From positions 1-64,000 of the forward strand of contig CAILZL010000033.1 of the NCBI GenBank assembly GCA_903838705.1: a DNA stretch of 64,000 bases, read 5' to 3'. The position numbers were made by a program, and so were the translations under genes. The notes under the pieces were generated by a model. That model did no database searches. It was not told where the DNA came from and worked only from the letters and a program-made list of their open reading frames with translations. Shown here in pieces: positions 37,997-49,109 of this stretch. The DNA is from an uncultured Pseudomonadota bacterium. GTDB lineage: Bacteria > Pseudomonadota > Gammaproteobacteria > Steroidobacterales > Steroidobacteraceae. Each line of letters opens with the position of its first letter. Within the stretch, counting starts at the first letter, position 1.

Positions 37997-40369
37997 TTAT
38001 TTATCTCTGAGTCTTGCATCGAATCTCTGTGACAGATGAAGAACAATGGCTGTTACCACTGTATCCACTTCAACATCAGTCAGTGTCCGCGAAGTATCCT
38101 GCAAATTTATTCCTAAGGCTATGCTTTTCTTGCCTTTCTCCAGTCCGGCACCCTGATAAACATCAAAAATATTGAGCTCTCTCAGTAATGGACCGGCGGA
38201 TTCCCGCGCTGCCTGCGCCAAATCAGTGAATTTGAGGTTATCGGCAACCAGCAAAGCCAGGTCGCGGCGCACCATAGGGAACTTTGAAATTTCTTGATAT
38301 TCAGGCACATGGGAAGCAAATGTTGGAATTATCTCCAACTCAAATAACACCGCCGGATACACCAGATCCAGAGACTTCACCAGCACAGGGCTCAAACTCC
38401 CCAACCAGCCGACCGGCTGCCCGAGTCGCTCGATTCGCGCGCACTGCCCGGGATGCAGTGCTGGATGTGTCGCCGGAACAAAGCTGAATTCCTCCGGTCG
38501 CCCGGTTAACGCCAGCAGGGATTCAACGTCGGCTTTGACATCATAGAAATCAATTGCTGAGTTCGATGACGCCCATTGCTTGGGTACCAGCAGTCCACCG
38601 GCAAGGCCGGCAATGACTGGAATTTCCTGTTTGCCGTCAGCAGAAAATTGTCTGCCTGTTTCAAACAATCGAACCCGTGGTTGCTGGCGTTTCTGATTCT
38701 GCTGGAGCGACTGCAACAGCCCCGGCCAGAGTGACAAACGCATGACCGCCATCTCAGCCGAAATCGGATTGGCTAGCGCAAGCGAAGTTGAGCCCGGCAA
38801 AAGAGTTTCCTGGAGTGCAGGGTCGGTAAAACTGTAAGTGATGGCTTCCTGATAACCGCGATCAACCAGCAACAGTGCACCACGCTCAGCCGGAATTCTG
38901 GTTTCACTGAAGCCGCGCAGAGCCTGGGCGGCGGTTTCCTGTAAAGCGGGGATCCGGTCATATCCATAGACACGCGCCACTTCTTCGACAAGGTCTTCTT
39001 CAATGGCAAGGTCGAAGCGCCAACTGGGCGGCACAACTTTCCATTCGGCCGGTTCTGCCACTGTGACATCAACCTGCATACCGAGGCCTTTCAGAATACG
39101 GGTTACTTCACCAACAGAGATGATATGCCCCAGCAAGCGGCAGATTCGCTTGTGACGTAAATGGATGTGATTGCGTGGTGGCGAGGACTCACCCGCGACC
39201 TGAACAGGACCTGCTTGTCCACTGGCAATATCCAGAATCAACTGGGTCGCAAGCTGTATCGCCCGCTCCTGCAGATTGAAATCGACACCACGCTCAAAGC
39301 GTTGCGAAGCATCGGTTACCAGCCCATAGCGGCGACCTCTACCTGCTATCGCATCTGGCTGGAAGAAAGCGACCTCAAGCAGGACATCGGTTGTCGCATC
39401 ATTGATTGCGGAATCCAGACCGCCCATAACGCCAGCCAGAGCCAGCGCGCGCTGCTGATCCGCGATCACCAGCACATCGTTATTGAGAGTGATGCTTTTC
39501 CCATCCAGCAAAGTGACCTGCTCATTATCCAGCGCCTGGCGTACTACAATGCCCCCATGCAATCTGCTCAGATCATAAGCATGCATGGGTTGCCCGAGCT
39601 CCAGCATCACGTAATTGGTGATATCAACGATGGCGTTTATGGATCGGACGCCTGCCCTGCGCAGGCGTTCCTGCAACCACCAGGGTGAACGTGCTCCCGG
39701 ATTGATGCCTTTTATGATTCTGCTGACAAATTTGCCGCAACCGCTGGAGTCAATTCTGACAGGGAAAGTTTGCTCATGGCTCGCTGCAATCTGACCCTGT
39801 TCCGGCATGTTCAAAATCGAGTCACGGTTTGCAGCGATCTCACGCGCCACGCCCAGCACGCTCATGCAATCACCGCGATTTGGGGTCAGATTGATTTCAA
39901 AAACAATATCGTCAAGGGATAGCGCTTTGACCACATCCTGTCCGGCTTTCAATTCAGCCGGCAATTCCAGTAATCCCTGGCTTTCTTCAGCCAACCCCAG
40001 CTCTTTGGCCGAACACAACATACCGAACGATTCCACACCGCGCAGTTTCGCTTTCTTGATTTCCATGCCGCCCGGTAATGTGGCTCCTACAGTTGCCAGT
40101 GGCACTTTAATACCGGCTCGTACGTTAGAAGCGCCACATACGATTTGAATTTCCTGTGATCCATCATGAACACGACAGACAGACAGTTTTTCAGCGTCCG
40201 GATGTTTGCTGGTAGCAAGCACCTCTGCCACCACAATTCCCGACATGGGGGGAGCTGCTGCTGACTGCCCTTCTATTTCCAGACCAGCCATGGTGAGGGC
40301 GTGTGATAGCGCTGGGACATCGTTCCCGACTTCTACCCAGCGAGATAAACTTTGCAGACTGATTTTCAT
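37997..40369 (-). CDS. pheT: Phenylalanyl-tRNA synthetase beta subunit
   Basis: 790 residues, full length. N-terminal tRNA-binding OB-like domain ([20 protein letters not shown]), B3/B4 editing region, and the C-terminal ferredoxin-like anticodon-binding domain ending [13 protein letters not shown]. Works with PheS as an alpha2-beta2 enzyme. Starts 7 bp after pheS. Confidence 0.97.
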   Translation of the reverse strand: MKISLQSLSRWVEVGNDVPALSHALTMAGLEIEGQSAAAPPMSGIVVAEVLATSKHPDAEKLSVCRVHDGSQEIQIVCGASNVRAGIKVPLATVGATLPGGMEIKKAKLRGVESFGMLCSAKELGLAEESQGLLELPAELKAGQDVVKALSLDDIVFEINLTPNRGDCMSVLGVAREIAANRDSILNMPEQGQIAASHEQTFPVRIDSSGCGKFVSRIIKGINPGARSPWWLQERLRRAGVRSINAIVDITNYVMLELGQPMHAYDLSRLHGGIVVRQALDNEQVTLLDGKSITLNNDVLVIADQQRALALAGVMGGLDSAINDATTDVLLEVAFFQPDAIAGRGRRYGLVTDASQRFERGVDFNLQERAIQLATQLILDIASGQAGPVQVAGESSPPRNHIHLRHKRICRLLGHIISVGEVTRILKGLGMQVDVTVAEPAEWKVVPPSWRFDLAIEEDLVEEVARVYGYDRIPALQETAAQALRGFSETRIPAERGALLLVDRGYQEAITYSFTDPALQETLLPGSTSLALANPISAEMAVMRLSLWPGLLQSLQQNQKRQQPRVRLFETGRQFSADGKQEIPVIAGLAGGLLVPKQWASSNSAIDFYDVKADVESLLALTGRPEEFSFVPATHPALHPGQCARIERLGQPVGWLGSLSPVLVKSLDLVYPAVLFELEIIPTFASHVPEYQEISKFPMVRRDLALLVADNLKFTDLAQAARESAGPLLRELNIFDVYQGAGLEKGKKSIALGINLQDTSRTLTDVEVDTVVTAIVLHLSQRFDARLRDK

Positions 40370-40376
40370 GCCGGAC

Positions 40377-41456
<1,080 letters not shown>

Positions 41457-41473
41457 CTATGCATGGTCATCAA

Positions 41474-41512
41474 GAAAAAGGCCGTGCCAATCGATCAAGA
41501 ATGGCACGGCCT
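41474..41512 (-). terminator. Rho-independent terminator between rplT and pheS
   Basis: Perfect 11-bp stem AGGCCGTGCCA/TGGCACGGCCT with a 12-nt loop, followed on the minus strand by TTTTTCTT. Ends or attenuates the thrS-infC-rpmI-rplT transcript before pheS. Confidence 0.85.
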
Positions 41513-41562
41513 GATACTGATGATCCGCCTTATTTGCTAATGAATAGACGAATGTGCAGTTG

Positions 41563-41937
41563 TCAGGCAGCAGCCTGGGTAGCAGCCAGCGCTGCCTTGG
41601 CACGTTCAACTATCGCACCAAAGGCAACCGTGTCATGAAGAGCAAGATCAGCAAGCACCTTGCGGTCAATGACCAGTTCAGCCGCATTGATGCCGGCGAT
41701 CAGCTTGCTGTAAGACAAGCCGTATACGCGCGCAGCAGCATTGATTCGCGTGATCCACAGAGCACGGAAATCACGCTTTTTGGCACGGCGGTCACGATAG
41801 GCGTATTGACCCGCCTTGATAACAGCCTGCTTGGCAGCACGGAATACTTTACGACGGGCGTTGTAATAACCCTTCGCTTTCTTGAGAACTTTGTTGTGTC
41901 GGGCGCGAGCAATCACACCCCGTTTAACGCGAGCCAT
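41563..41937 (-). CDS. rplT: 50S ribosomal protein L20
   Basis: 124 residues. Starts [25 protein letters not shown], highly basic N-terminal extension, then the globular domain with [12 protein letters not shown] and DRKVLADLA. The C-terminal Ala-rich tail ([12 protein letters not shown]) is slightly longer than in E. coli. Follows rpmI by 14 bp. L20 is known to repress its own operon in E. coli. Confidence 0.98.
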   Translation of the reverse strand: MARVKRGVIARARHNKVLKKAKGYYNARRKVFRAAKQAVIKAGQYAYRDRRAKKRDFRALWITRINAAARVYGLSYSKLIAGINAAELVIDRKVLADLALHDTVAFGAIVERAKAALAATQAAA

Positions 41938-41951
41938 GTGTCACCTCCGAC

Positions 41952-42146
41952 TTAAATGTTAGGCAGCAACTGATCCAGACGTCCCAGATCTGTCTTGGAC
42001 ACCATGCTTGGTGACCGCAACTGGCGCTTACGCTTGCTGGGCTTCTTGGTCAGAATGTGGCGACGATGGGACTGGGCTCTTTTGAACCCATTGGCAGTAG
42101 GGCGAAAACGCTTCGCCGCTGCCCTGTTGGTTTTCAACTTAGGCAT
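41952..42146 (-). CDS. rpmI: 50S ribosomal protein L35
   Basis: 64 residues, very basic. [14 protein letters not shown] at the start and [18 protein letters not shown] are diagnostic. Lies between infC and rplT. Confidence 0.97.
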   Translation of the reverse strand: MPKLKTNRAAAKRFRPTANGFKRAQSHRRHILTKKPSKRKRQLRSPSMVSKTDLGRLDQLLPNI

Positions 42147-42223
42147 TTAATTACGACTCCTCAACTTTTTAGCCTGTTTGATCCACGACCCAAGGGTGCG
42201 GTTCTCAAGGCGGGACAACAGCG

Positions 42224-42241
42224 GCAGATTTTTCAATCTGC
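42224..42241 (-). promoter_or_regulatory. Hairpin in the infC-rpmI spacer
   Basis: Perfect 7-bp stem GCAGATT/AATCTGC with a 4-nt loop, starting 13 bp after the infC stop. In E. coli this spacer contains the L20 autoregulation site; whether this hairpin has that role is inference. Confidence 0.35.
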
Positions 42242-42254
42242 AATCAACTGCTGC

Positions 42255-42785
42255 TCACTTCTTTTTTGGCCCGATCAGCATGACCATCTGGCGACCTTCC
42301 ATCATCGGGAACTGCTCCACCGAGCCTACATTGGCCAAGTCTTGCTGTACTCGATTAAGAAGCTCACGTCCGATCTCCTGATGAGCCATCTCTCTACCAC
42401 GGTAGCGCAACACTACCTTGGCTTTGTCACCTTCTGTCAGAAAGCGGATCAGGTTACGTAACTTGACCTGATAATCACCTTCTTCCGTACCGGGACGAAA
42501 CTTCACTTCCTTGATCTGTATCTGTTTCTGGTTACGCTTCGCTGCATGCGCCTTCTTGTTCGCTTCGAACAGGAACTTGCCGAAATCCATCACCTTGCAC
42601 ACCGGCGGGTCAGCGGTGGGGGAAATTTCCACCAGATCCAGTCCTGCGGCTTCGGCCATTTGCAAGGCTTCAAAACGGGTTAATACACCAGCCTGATTAC
42701 CTTCAGCATCAATAACACGTAAGCGCGGAGAATTGATTTCCTCATTTCGTCTGACACGCTTGGTGTTGGTGGTTGGAGCAGCGAT
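42255..42785 (-). CDS. infC: Translation initiation factor IF-3, apparent AUC start codon
   Basis: Binds the 30S subunit and checks initiator tRNA. The first ATG in frame (42665) would remove the whole N-terminal helix and strands. Reading back, family-like sequence ([20 protein letters not shown], then [16 protein letters not shown]) continues with no ATG, GTG or TTG before a TTG at about residue 39. It runs to an ATC at 42785 preceded by AGAGGT with 8-nt spacing. From ATC the protein is 176 residues, the normal size. A rare AUU start is well known for infC in E. coli and is used for self-repression. The start lies 12 bp after the thrS stop. Confidence 0.93.
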   Translation of the reverse strand: MAAPTTNTKRVRRNEEINSPRLRVIDAEGNQAGVLTRFEALQMAEAAGLDLVEISPTADPPVCKVMDFGKFLFEANKKAHAAKRNQKQIQIKEVKFRPGTEEGDYQVKLRNLIRFLTEGDKAKVVLRYRGREMAHQEIGRELLNRVQQDLANVGSVEQFPMMEGRQMVMLIGPKKK

Positions 42786-42797
42786 GCGTCTATACCT

Positions 42798-44723
42798 CTA
42801 AACAGTTAAAACATTCCGGCCGTAACTTACGACTTCACCCGCAAGTTTCTCAGCCAGATTCTCCAGGGAGATTGTGCCGAGATCCTTACCAGTGCGCGTA
42901 CGCACAGCCAGCGTATTGGAACCTGCTTCGCGATCACCCGCTACCAACAGGTATGGGACTCGCTGCAAAGTGTGGTCGCGGATCTTAAAGCCCACTTTCT
43001 CGTTGCGCAAGTCCAATTCCACCCGAAGCCCCTGATTTTTCAGGAATTCAGCTGCTTTGGTGACGTATTCAGCCTGTGCGTCGGTGATATTGATCAATAC
43101 CGCCTGTACGGGTGCCAGCCATAAAGGGAAGCATCCGCTGTGTTCTTCGATGAGAATCCCGATAAAGCGCTCCAGTGATCCGAAGATGGCGCGATGCAGC
43201 ATTACCGGCACCTGCTTGCTGTTGTCCTTGGCGACATATTCGGCACCGAGTCTGCCCGGCATCGAAAAATCGACCTGAATGGTGCCGCACTGCCAGAACC
43301 GGCCGATTGAGTCTTTCAGGGTAAATTCGATTTTGGGGCCGTAGAAGGCACCCTCACCCGGCTTTTCGCTCCAGGGCAGGTTGCGGGCATTCAGGGCTTC
43401 CGAAAGTGCGCCTTCTGCCCGGCCCCATACCTCATCCGAGCCGATGCGCTCTTTCGGTCGCGTAGCCAGCTTGTAAATCACTTCCTTGAATCCGAAGTCT
43501 TCATAAACCTTATGCAACAAATCAATGAAGGCGATGGCTTCACTCTGAATCTGCTCTTCGGTACAGAAGATATGTGCATCATCCTGCACAAAGGAACGCA
43601 CTCGCATCAGGCCATGAAGCGCACCTGATGCCTCATTGCGGTGACATGACCCGAATTCAGCAAGGCGATACGGCAGATCCCGGTAACTCTTGATGCCCTG
43701 ATTGAACACCTGAATGTGACAGGGACAGTTCATCGGCTTGACTGCAAACAGTTTCTTTTCTGACTCAGTTACAAACATGTCAGCATGGAAATTCTGCCAG
43801 TGCCCCGACTTCTCCCACAGGGAACGATCCACCAGTTGCGGTGTACGGATTTCACGGTAGCCATGATTACGCCAAAGTTCGCTCATGTACTGAGTGAGCG
43901 CCTGGTAGATACGCCAGCCGCGCTCATGCCAGAACACCATGCCCGGTGCTTCTTCCTGCATATGAAACAGATCAAGTGCCTTGGCAATCTTGCGATGATC
44001 GCGCTTCTCGGCTTCTTCGATACGCGTGAGGTACGCCTTCAGGCTTTTCTCATCAGTCCATGCTGTACCGTATATGCGTTGCAGCATTTCATTATTGGAG
44101 TCGCCACGCCAGTACGCTCCCGCCAGCTTCATCAGCTTGAATGCTTTAAGCTTGCCGGTGCTAGGCACATGCGGTCCACGACATAGATCAACCCAATCGC
44201 CCTGACCATAAAGACTGATCTGCTCATTGGAAGGAATGCTGGCGATGATCTCAGCCTTGTAGTGCTCGCCGATGTCTTTGAAGTACTGCACTGCTTCATC
44301 ACGAGCCATCACCCGACGTGATACGCGATGATCCGCTTTAGCCAGCTCGTTCATGCGCTGTTCGATAGCGATCAGGTCATCGGGTGTAAAGGGACGCTGA
44401 TAAGAAAAATCATAAAAGAAGCCATCTTCAATCACGGGACCGATCGTGACCTGCGCATCCGGAAAGAGCTGTTTGACGGCCTGGGCCAGCAGATGGGCTG
44501 TGGAATGTCGGATGATCTCAAGCGCATCAGGATCACGCTCAGTGACAATGGCGACCTGTGCATCCGACTCGATCAGGAAGGAAGTGTCAACCAGGCGGCC
44601 ATCCACCCTGCCCGCAATCGCAGCTTTAGCCAGACCAGCACCGATACTGGCTGCAAGCTCAGCTACCGTGACGGCAGAAGGGAAACTGCGCTGACTGCCG
44701 TCAGGCAGCGTGATGATCGGCAT
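42798..44723 (-). CDS. thrS: Threonyl-tRNA synthetase
   Basis: 641 residues, full length. Domains in order: TGS ([20 protein letters not shown]), editing domain with the [16 protein letters not shown] zinc/editing motif, class II catalytic core with [10 protein letters not shown] (zinc cysteine) and [14 protein letters not shown]-like motif 2, and the anticodon-binding domain. Heads the thrS-infC-rpmI-rplT operon on the minus strand. Confidence 0.98.
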   Translation of the reverse strand: MPIITLPDGSQRSFPSAVTVAELAASIGAGLAKAAIAGRVDGRLVDTSFLIESDAQVAIVTERDPDALEIIRHSTAHLLAQAVKQLFPDAQVTIGPVIEDGFFYDFSYQRPFTPDDLIAIEQRMNELAKADHRVSRRVMARDEAVQYFKDIGEHYKAEIIASIPSNEQISLYGQGDWVDLCRGPHVPSTGKLKAFKLMKLAGAYWRGDSNNEMLQRIYGTAWTDEKSLKAYLTRIEEAEKRDHRKIAKALDLFHMQEEAPGMVFWHERGWRIYQALTQYMSELWRNHGYREIRTPQLVDRSLWEKSGHWQNFHADMFVTESEKKLFAVKPMNCPCHIQVFNQGIKSYRDLPYRLAEFGSCHRNEASGALHGLMRVRSFVQDDAHIFCTEEQIQSEAIAFIDLLHKVYEDFGFKEVIYKLATRPKERIGSDEVWGRAEGALSEALNARNLPWSEKPGEGAFYGPKIEFTLKDSIGRFWQCGTIQVDFSMPGRLGAEYVAKDNSKQVPVMLHRAIFGSLERFIGILIEEHSGCFPLWLAPVQAVLINITDAQAEYVTKAAEFLKNQGLRVELDLRNEKVGFKIRDHTLQRVPYLLVAGDREAGSNTLAVRTRTGKDLGTISLENLAEKLAGEVVSYGRNVLTV

Positions 44724-44758
44724 TCGGTCACCCGGTTACAAAGGAAGGACAGAATTAG

Positions 44759-44833
44759 TGGTGGGCGCGACAGGGATCGAACCTGTGACCCCTACCATGT
44801 CAAGGTAGTGCTCTACCGCTGAGCTACGCGCCC
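44759..44833 (-). tRNA. tRNA-Val (anticodon GAC)
   Basis: 75 nt including encoded CCA. Acceptor GGGCGCG pairs with CGCGCCC; D-arm AGCTCAGCGGTAGAGC; anticodon arm CTACC-TTGACAT-GGTAG with GAC; T-arm ACAGG-TTCGATC-CCTGT. Lies upstream of thrS on the same strand. Confidence 0.97.
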
Positions 44834-44936
44834 ACTGAATTACTGAAATATCCAAGACTCCAGCAAAAGGCGCGCAAGAATACCGAGCGGCCGGTACCTA
44901 AGCAAGCTGAAATTCCATGTGATGCGCATTCTGTGA

Positions 44937-45410
44937 TCAACCACGACCACGATACGCAGGAACGCCCTGTTCTGGAATCCAGATATTGGCTGGAGGCTTG
45001 CCGGTTTGCCAGAAAACGTCGATCGGGATGCCGCCGCGCGGATACCAGTAACCACCAATGCGCAGCCAGCGTGGCAACACCAGTTTCTGCAGGCGCAGTC
45101 CGATCGTCACCGTGCAGTCCTCATGGTACGCGCCATGATTGCGGAATGAAGCCAGAAAAAGTTTCAGCGACTTGCTTTCTATAAGCCATTTACCCGGCAC
45201 GTAGTCAATCATCAAATGTGCAAAATCAGGCTGACCGGTGACCGGACACAGCGAGGTAAATTCAGGCGCGGTAAAACGCGCCAGATAGAACTGGTCAGGA
45301 TGAGGGTTGGCGACTCTTTCAAGTACCGCGGTTTCAGGCGACCCCGGCATCGCCACTGATTGACCCAGCTGGGTCAAGGCAGACCCGGGTTTGATTTTCG
45401 TTTTACGCAT
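44937..45410 (-). CDS. queF: NADPH-dependent 7-cyano-7-deazaguanine reductase (single-domain type)
   Basis: Reduces preQ0 to preQ1 for queuosine synthesis. 157 residues from ATG 45410; a GTG 30 bp earlier is possible. Catalytic cysteine in [15 protein letters not shown], substrate motif [14 protein letters not shown], and HEDCTVTI. This is the short, unimodular (YkvM/type I) form, while many gammaproteobacteria such as E. coli carry the long bimodular one. Confidence 0.93.
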   Translation of the reverse strand: MRKTKIKPGSALTQLGQSVAMPGSPETAVLERVANPHPDQFYLARFTAPEFTSLCPVTGQPDFAHLMIDYVPGKWLIESKSLKLFLASFRNHGAYHEDCTVTIGLRLQKLVLPRWLRIGGYWYPRGGIPIDVFWQTGKPPANIWIPEQGVPAYRGRG

Positions 45411-45512
45411 CCGATTCAGCCACTCCACACGCAAATACACTTACAATGTAAACACAACGCCATCATGCCACGGACTGGATGGGTCAATGTAGAGCCACAC
45501 AAGTCCGGAATA

Positions 45513-46277
45513 ATGACGAATTCAGATCAAAAGCTGGCTGAAACAAGCCCGCTGAACACAGTCCAGCAACAGCTGCTGTTACTTGAGTACGACCACAGCC
45601 TGCTGCAACAGCAACATGATGCATTACTGCAGACCTTGTCGCACGACTTGCGCACTCCGGCCATGACCATTCTGGGATTCACCGACCTGCTCATGACTGA
45701 TCTCAGCAATAACCCTGACCTGAATGCACTGGGACAATACCTGGAATATATCCGTAATAGTGCGCAACGGCAGGTCAGACTCATTTCCGCCTTAACCGAA
45801 TATGGCAATCTTTCACGTCAAGCCATCAATCCGGCCACGCTGGATCTGACAGCCCTGATCATGGAGTGCTTACAGAGCCGGCCAGACAAGGATGAGCTGA
45901 CCAACACCCGCTTTGACTTCCAGCCTACCCCTGTTACCACGGCAGATACGGCTTTGCTTAAAACGGCACTGAATGCGTTGCTCGACAATGCAATCAAATT
46001 TACTCTCAGGGTCGATCGGCCCATCATTACATTCGGTTATACAACTGTAGACGGTCAGCCCAGTTACTTTCTCAACGACAATGGCACTGGATTCAATACC
46101 GAAAATCAGGAACGACTTTTCAAGCCTTTTTCCAGATTTCATTCCGGCAAGGACTACGACGGCGATGGCATGGGACTGGCCACGGCCTCATTAATCGTTC
46201 AGAAACATCATGGGCGAATCTGGGTCGAATCCAATCAGCAGCAAGGAACCACCCTCTGCTTCACACTTGGTGCATAA
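45513..46277 (+). CDS. Soluble sensor histidine kinase
   Basis: 254 residues from ATG 45513 (GGA just upstream); starts at 45465 or 45360 are possible. No membrane segment. An N-terminal Leu/Gln-rich coiled coil leads into the HisKA domain with the phospho-accepting His in LSHDLRTPAMTILGF. The ATPase domain has N box ALLDNAIKFT, G1 NDNGTGF, F box FKPFSRF and G2 DGDGMGLATASLIV. No PAS/GAF sensor and no response regulator next door, so an orphan cytoplasmic kinase. Divergent from queF. Confidence 0.85.
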   Translation: MTNSDQKLAETSPLNTVQQQLLLLEYDHSLLQQQHDALLQTLSHDLRTPAMTILGFTDLLMTDLSNNPDLNALGQYLEYIRNSAQRQVRLISALTEYGNLSRQAINPATLDLTALIMECLQSRPDKDELTNTRFDFQPTPVTTADTALLKTALNALLDNAIKFTLRVDRPIITFGYTTVDGQPSYFLNDNGTGFNTENQERLFKPFSRFHSGKDYDGDGMGLATASLIVQKHHGRIWVESNQQQGTTLCFTLGA

Positions 46278-46297
46278 CTCAAAATACTGACGCATAA

Positions 46298-46321
46298 AAA
46301 AACCCAGCATTAAGCTGGGTT
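46298..46321 (-). terminator. Rho-independent terminator for the SDR-AraC transcript
   Basis: Stem AACCCAGC/GCTGGGTT, loop TTAAT on the minus strand, followed by a T-run. It lies about 240 bp past the AraC-type gene and just after the histidine kinase; the T-run direction fits the minus strand. Confidence 0.7.
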
Positions 46322-46387
46322 CTGGAATCTGGCGGGGCAAAAGCAATTGTACAAATAACTTGCTCAGTTCAAAAAGCATCGTTTTTT

Positions 46388-46450
46388 GGTGGGGTTGGGG
46401 ATTCGAACTGCCCCGTCCCGCAGCGGTCGGCTTGCGACCCAATGCTGCCA
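46388..46450 (-). other. tRNA 3'-end-like fragment
   Basis: Read on the minus strand, the segment contains GTTCGAATCCCC, then AACCCC and ACCA, like a T-loop, acceptor strand and CCA. The T-stem does not pair properly and no matching 5' half is visible, so it is not a working tRNA. May be an old attachment-site scar bounding the SDR-AraC region. Confidence 0.35.
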
Positions 46451-46561
46451 TCCGAATTTGTTGTTCCTATGACTGTCCTGCCGTGCATTGAAGCCATCTA
46501 ATCAATGGACGTCTAATGCTGGCCGTCAGGCGCTGTTAAGCGCGCTAGGTACTGGCGTGTC

Positions 46562-47587
46562 TTACTTGTTGGAAGGGTTGCCCACTGCGTTTGCAGTTCG
46601 CCATTCCGATGGAGTTTGAGCTTCCCATTGCCGAAAGGCACGGAAGAATGAGTTCTGGTCTTCATAACCCAGCAGGTAGGCAACCTCTATGAGCGTGAGT
46701 GACGCATCTGCGAGATGTTCAAGCGCCATCTGATGCCGCGTCTCGCTCACCAGGGTCTGGAAGCTGAAGCCCTCATCGGTCAGGCGGCGTTGCAAGGACC
46801 GTTCGCTCATGGCCAACTCTGTCGCGACCGAGCGAATGTCGGGACGGCCTGCGGTCAGGCGACGGCGTAAAACCCACCGGGTCTGCTCAGCGACTGATTC
46901 CGACGCCGCATGGCTTTCGAGTCTGCGGTCGAGTTCTGGTGCGAGGACATCCAGAAGGTCTTTGTTGTACGTAGCAAATCGCTTGTCCAAGTCCTCCTGG
47001 CGGAAGGTAATCCGGTTCACTTTGGAATTAAAGGTGACTTGGCACCCGAAGTAACCTTCGAGCTCTTGCCTGGACGCTTCGGGACGACTGAGTTCAACCT
47101 TGAGCGGAACTAGGGGTTCCCCCGTGCCACTGCGACCGAGTTCCACAAAAGATACCAGGGTCGCGTCCACCAAAGAACGCGGTGCAACTGCTGTTCCAGC
47201 ATGTGGCCAGTGGATAACGATTTCGCCACGCGCGCCGGATTCCGTGAGCAAAATATCTTCCGGAGCGCAAAGGCGTTTGAATCGGGCTACCCGCTGAAGC
47301 GCGTCCCTGAAGTCCCTTGCGTGGTAGGCCGCGACGAATGCGAGAGGCATTACAGCACCTTCGAGAACCGAGGCAATGCGCAAGCCAATCGTGGGCGTCG
47401 CACTGACCGCTTCAATGGCCTGCCAAACCGCGAAGAACTGCAAGGTTGTTATCGGCGCATCGTCTTTAACTACGCTGAACGGCAGGTTTGCGCGGCGTAC
47501 TACCTCGGCACGGTTGAGACCAGCCCGCTTGAGCCCCTCCCACAACGTGGGGGGAATCTTCATCTTGTCTGGTAAGGAGCTGGTCAT
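46562..47587 (-). CDS. AraC-family transcriptional regulator
   Basis: 341 residues. N-terminal ligand domain of the Arabinose_bd (PF12625) type with AGLNRAEVVRRANLP and IGLRIAS; C-terminal double HTH with RSVATELAMSERSLQRRLTDEGFSF and EVAYLLGYEDQNSFFRAFRQWE. Starts 5 bp after the SDR stop, so it is co-transcribed with that gene and probably regulates it (inference). Codon use looks more GC-rich than neighbouring core genes. Confidence 0.88.
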   Translation of the reverse strand: MTSSLPDKMKIPPTLWEGLKRAGLNRAEVVRRANLPFSVVKDDAPITTLQFFAVWQAIEAVSATPTIGLRIASVLEGAVMPLAFVAAYHARDFRDALQRVARFKRLCAPEDILLTESGARGEIVIHWPHAGTAVAPRSLVDATLVSFVELGRSGTGEPLVPLKVELSRPEASRQELEGYFGCQVTFNSKVNRITFRQEDLDKRFATYNKDLLDVLAPELDRRLESHAASESVAEQTRWVLRRRLTAGRPDIRSVATELAMSERSLQRRLTDEGFSFQTLVSETRHQMALEHLADASLTLIEVAYLLGYEDQNSFFRAFRQWEAQTPSEWRTANAVGNPSNK

Positions 47588-47592
47588 GGGCT

Positions 47593-48357
47593 TTATTTTG
47601 CTTGGAAGCCGCCGTCAACGTTCAGGATATGACCTGTAACAAAGCTGGCTTCGTCCGATAGCAGCCAACAGATGGCGTTCGCCACTTCTTCTGGGCGGCC
47701 CAGACGGTTCATCGGGTGCATGGCAGAGATGCTGGCTTCGTTGTAGTTGGGGTCTCCACCTTCCAACTGAGCAGCGATGATGTCGGTCTTGACAGCACCC
47801 GGAGCGACACCGTTCACGCGAATGCCTTGGGTCGCGTGGTCGAGTGCCGAGGACTTGGTCAGGCCGACGACAGCGTGTTTGGTGGAGCCGTATGGGCCCG
47901 CCCAGGCAATGCCGTTTAAGCCGGCGATAGATGCAAGGTTGACAATAGAACCGCTACCTTGCTTCACCATCTGCGCGAGCTCGTGCTTCATGCTGAAGTA
48001 CACGCCCATGACATTGGTATCTACCATCGCGCGGTAGTTGTCACTGCTGGACTGCAGGAGAGTACCTGTCTCGTTGGACAGGCCGGCGTTGTTGACCGCC
48101 ATGTCGAGACGGCCGAATTCGTCAACGATGCCGTCTATCATGGATTTGAGCGCTGCTTCGTCGGCAACGTCGTTCTGCACAAACCGCACTTGCGCACCAT
48201 CGCGCGCCACTGTGGACACTTCCGCTACTGCTGCCTCGCCGACATCGGCCCGGCGACCGCTCATGATGACTGTCACGCCGCGTGCAGCAAGTTTCATGGC
48301 GGTGGCTTTGCCGATGCCGGTGGCACCGCCGGTGATGAGGGCTACTTGGTTGGACAT
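47593..48357 (-). CDS. Short-chain dehydrogenase/reductase
   Basis: 254 residues, classical SDR. Cofactor motif TGGATGIG with SGRRAD after strand 2 (basic residues suggest NADPH), NNAG, catalytic Ser in ASIAG, YGSTKHA with Tyr and Lys, and the ending TGHILNVDGGF. Substrate unknown. First gene of a two-gene unit with the AraC regulator and within an accessory-looking stretch. Confidence 0.88.
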   Translation of the reverse strand: MSNQVALITGGATGIGKATAMKLAARGVTVIMSGRRADVGEAAVAEVSTVARDGAQVRFVQNDVADEAALKSMIDGIVDEFGRLDMAVNNAGLSNETGTLLQSSSDNYRAMVDTNVMGVYFSMKHELAQMVKQGSGSIVNLASIAGLNGIAWAGPYGSTKHAVVGLTKSSALDHATQGIRVNGVAPGAVKTDIIAAQLEGGDPNYNEASISAMHPMNRLGRPEEVANAICWLLSDEASFVTGHILNVDGGFQAK

Positions 48358-48931
48358 ATCAAAACTCCTTACGTTGGAAAATTAGCCGAGAGGAATGTCT
48401 CTGGGATGTAAGGAGTCTAGGATTTGCCCCGACTAATTGATATGCAAAACGCGCCATGTCACTAGCAATATACGCCAGACGAAGAAGCACTTTTTGGTGG
48501 AAATATCGTCAAACTGATCGGCACTTGAATGACCGATGCCAGGCTTAGAAGTCATTCGTGGCCTGAGCGTGACTTGCCGCTTGTGGCCGACACTGGTCGT
48601 TTGCACTTCTCGGGATCCAACCCGGCAAAAGTTCGAATCCCCACCGCAGCCAAACCGCATGAATGCTGGGCTCCCGAAAAAGCTCCTGACTTTTTCTAGA
48701 AAGTACGGCAAGGAAGGAGTTTCGAAATTATCGTAAGTCGTTGTTCTTGTTGATTTTTTCGAACTCGCTCAGTCAGGAGGTGCTGAGAAGAACAGCGTCT
48801 CAATCTGCATCGTGACCCTGAGTGAGGCCACTTTCTTCAATCGCCGGTCAGGATCTGATGGAGAAAAATCCAATCAGATCAACAGCTTGCAGATGGGGAT
48901 TGAAGAGTTGAAACTTTGAAGAAAGTTTGCA
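48358..48931. other. Intergenic accessory stretch upstream of the SDR gene
   Basis: 574 bp without a convincing gene. Contains a T-loop-like sequence GTTCGAATCCCC at about 48630 on the + strand, which does not build a tRNA, and an imperfect hairpin at 48851-48879 (GATCTGAT...ATCAGATC). The short frames seen have no family features. Confidence 0.4.
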
Positions 48932-49023
48932 TGGCGGAGAAGGTGGGATTCGAACCCACGAACACCCGTTAGGATGTTACTGGAATTCCAGTCCAGCGCC
49001 TTCGACCACTCGGCCACCTCTCC
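48932..49023 (-). tRNA. tRNA-Ser (anticodon GGA)
   Basis: 92 nt with encoded CCA. Acceptor GGAGAGG pairs with the CUUCUCC strand; anticodon loop CTGGAAT in stem CTGGA/TCCAG gives GGA; long variable arm typical of serine tRNAs; T-arm GTGGG-TTCGAAT-CCCAC. A possible integration site for the neighbouring SDR-AraC region. Confidence 0.97.
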
Positions 49024-49109
49024 GCATCCTTGAAAATCACCACTTGCCGGGTTGCCAGTAATGGCAACTCAGGCAGCAAGGGGCGCGAAGCTTACACATT
49101 GCGCAAGCA

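Noticed and set aside
46388-46450. A functional tRNA gene
   Set aside because: The T-stem does not pair and no anticodon arm or 5' acceptor strand is found; only a 3'-end-like fragment remains.
48620-48660. A second tRNA 3'-end scar on the + strand
   Set aside because: Only the general T-loop sequence GTTCGAATC matches; acceptor length and CCA do not fit.
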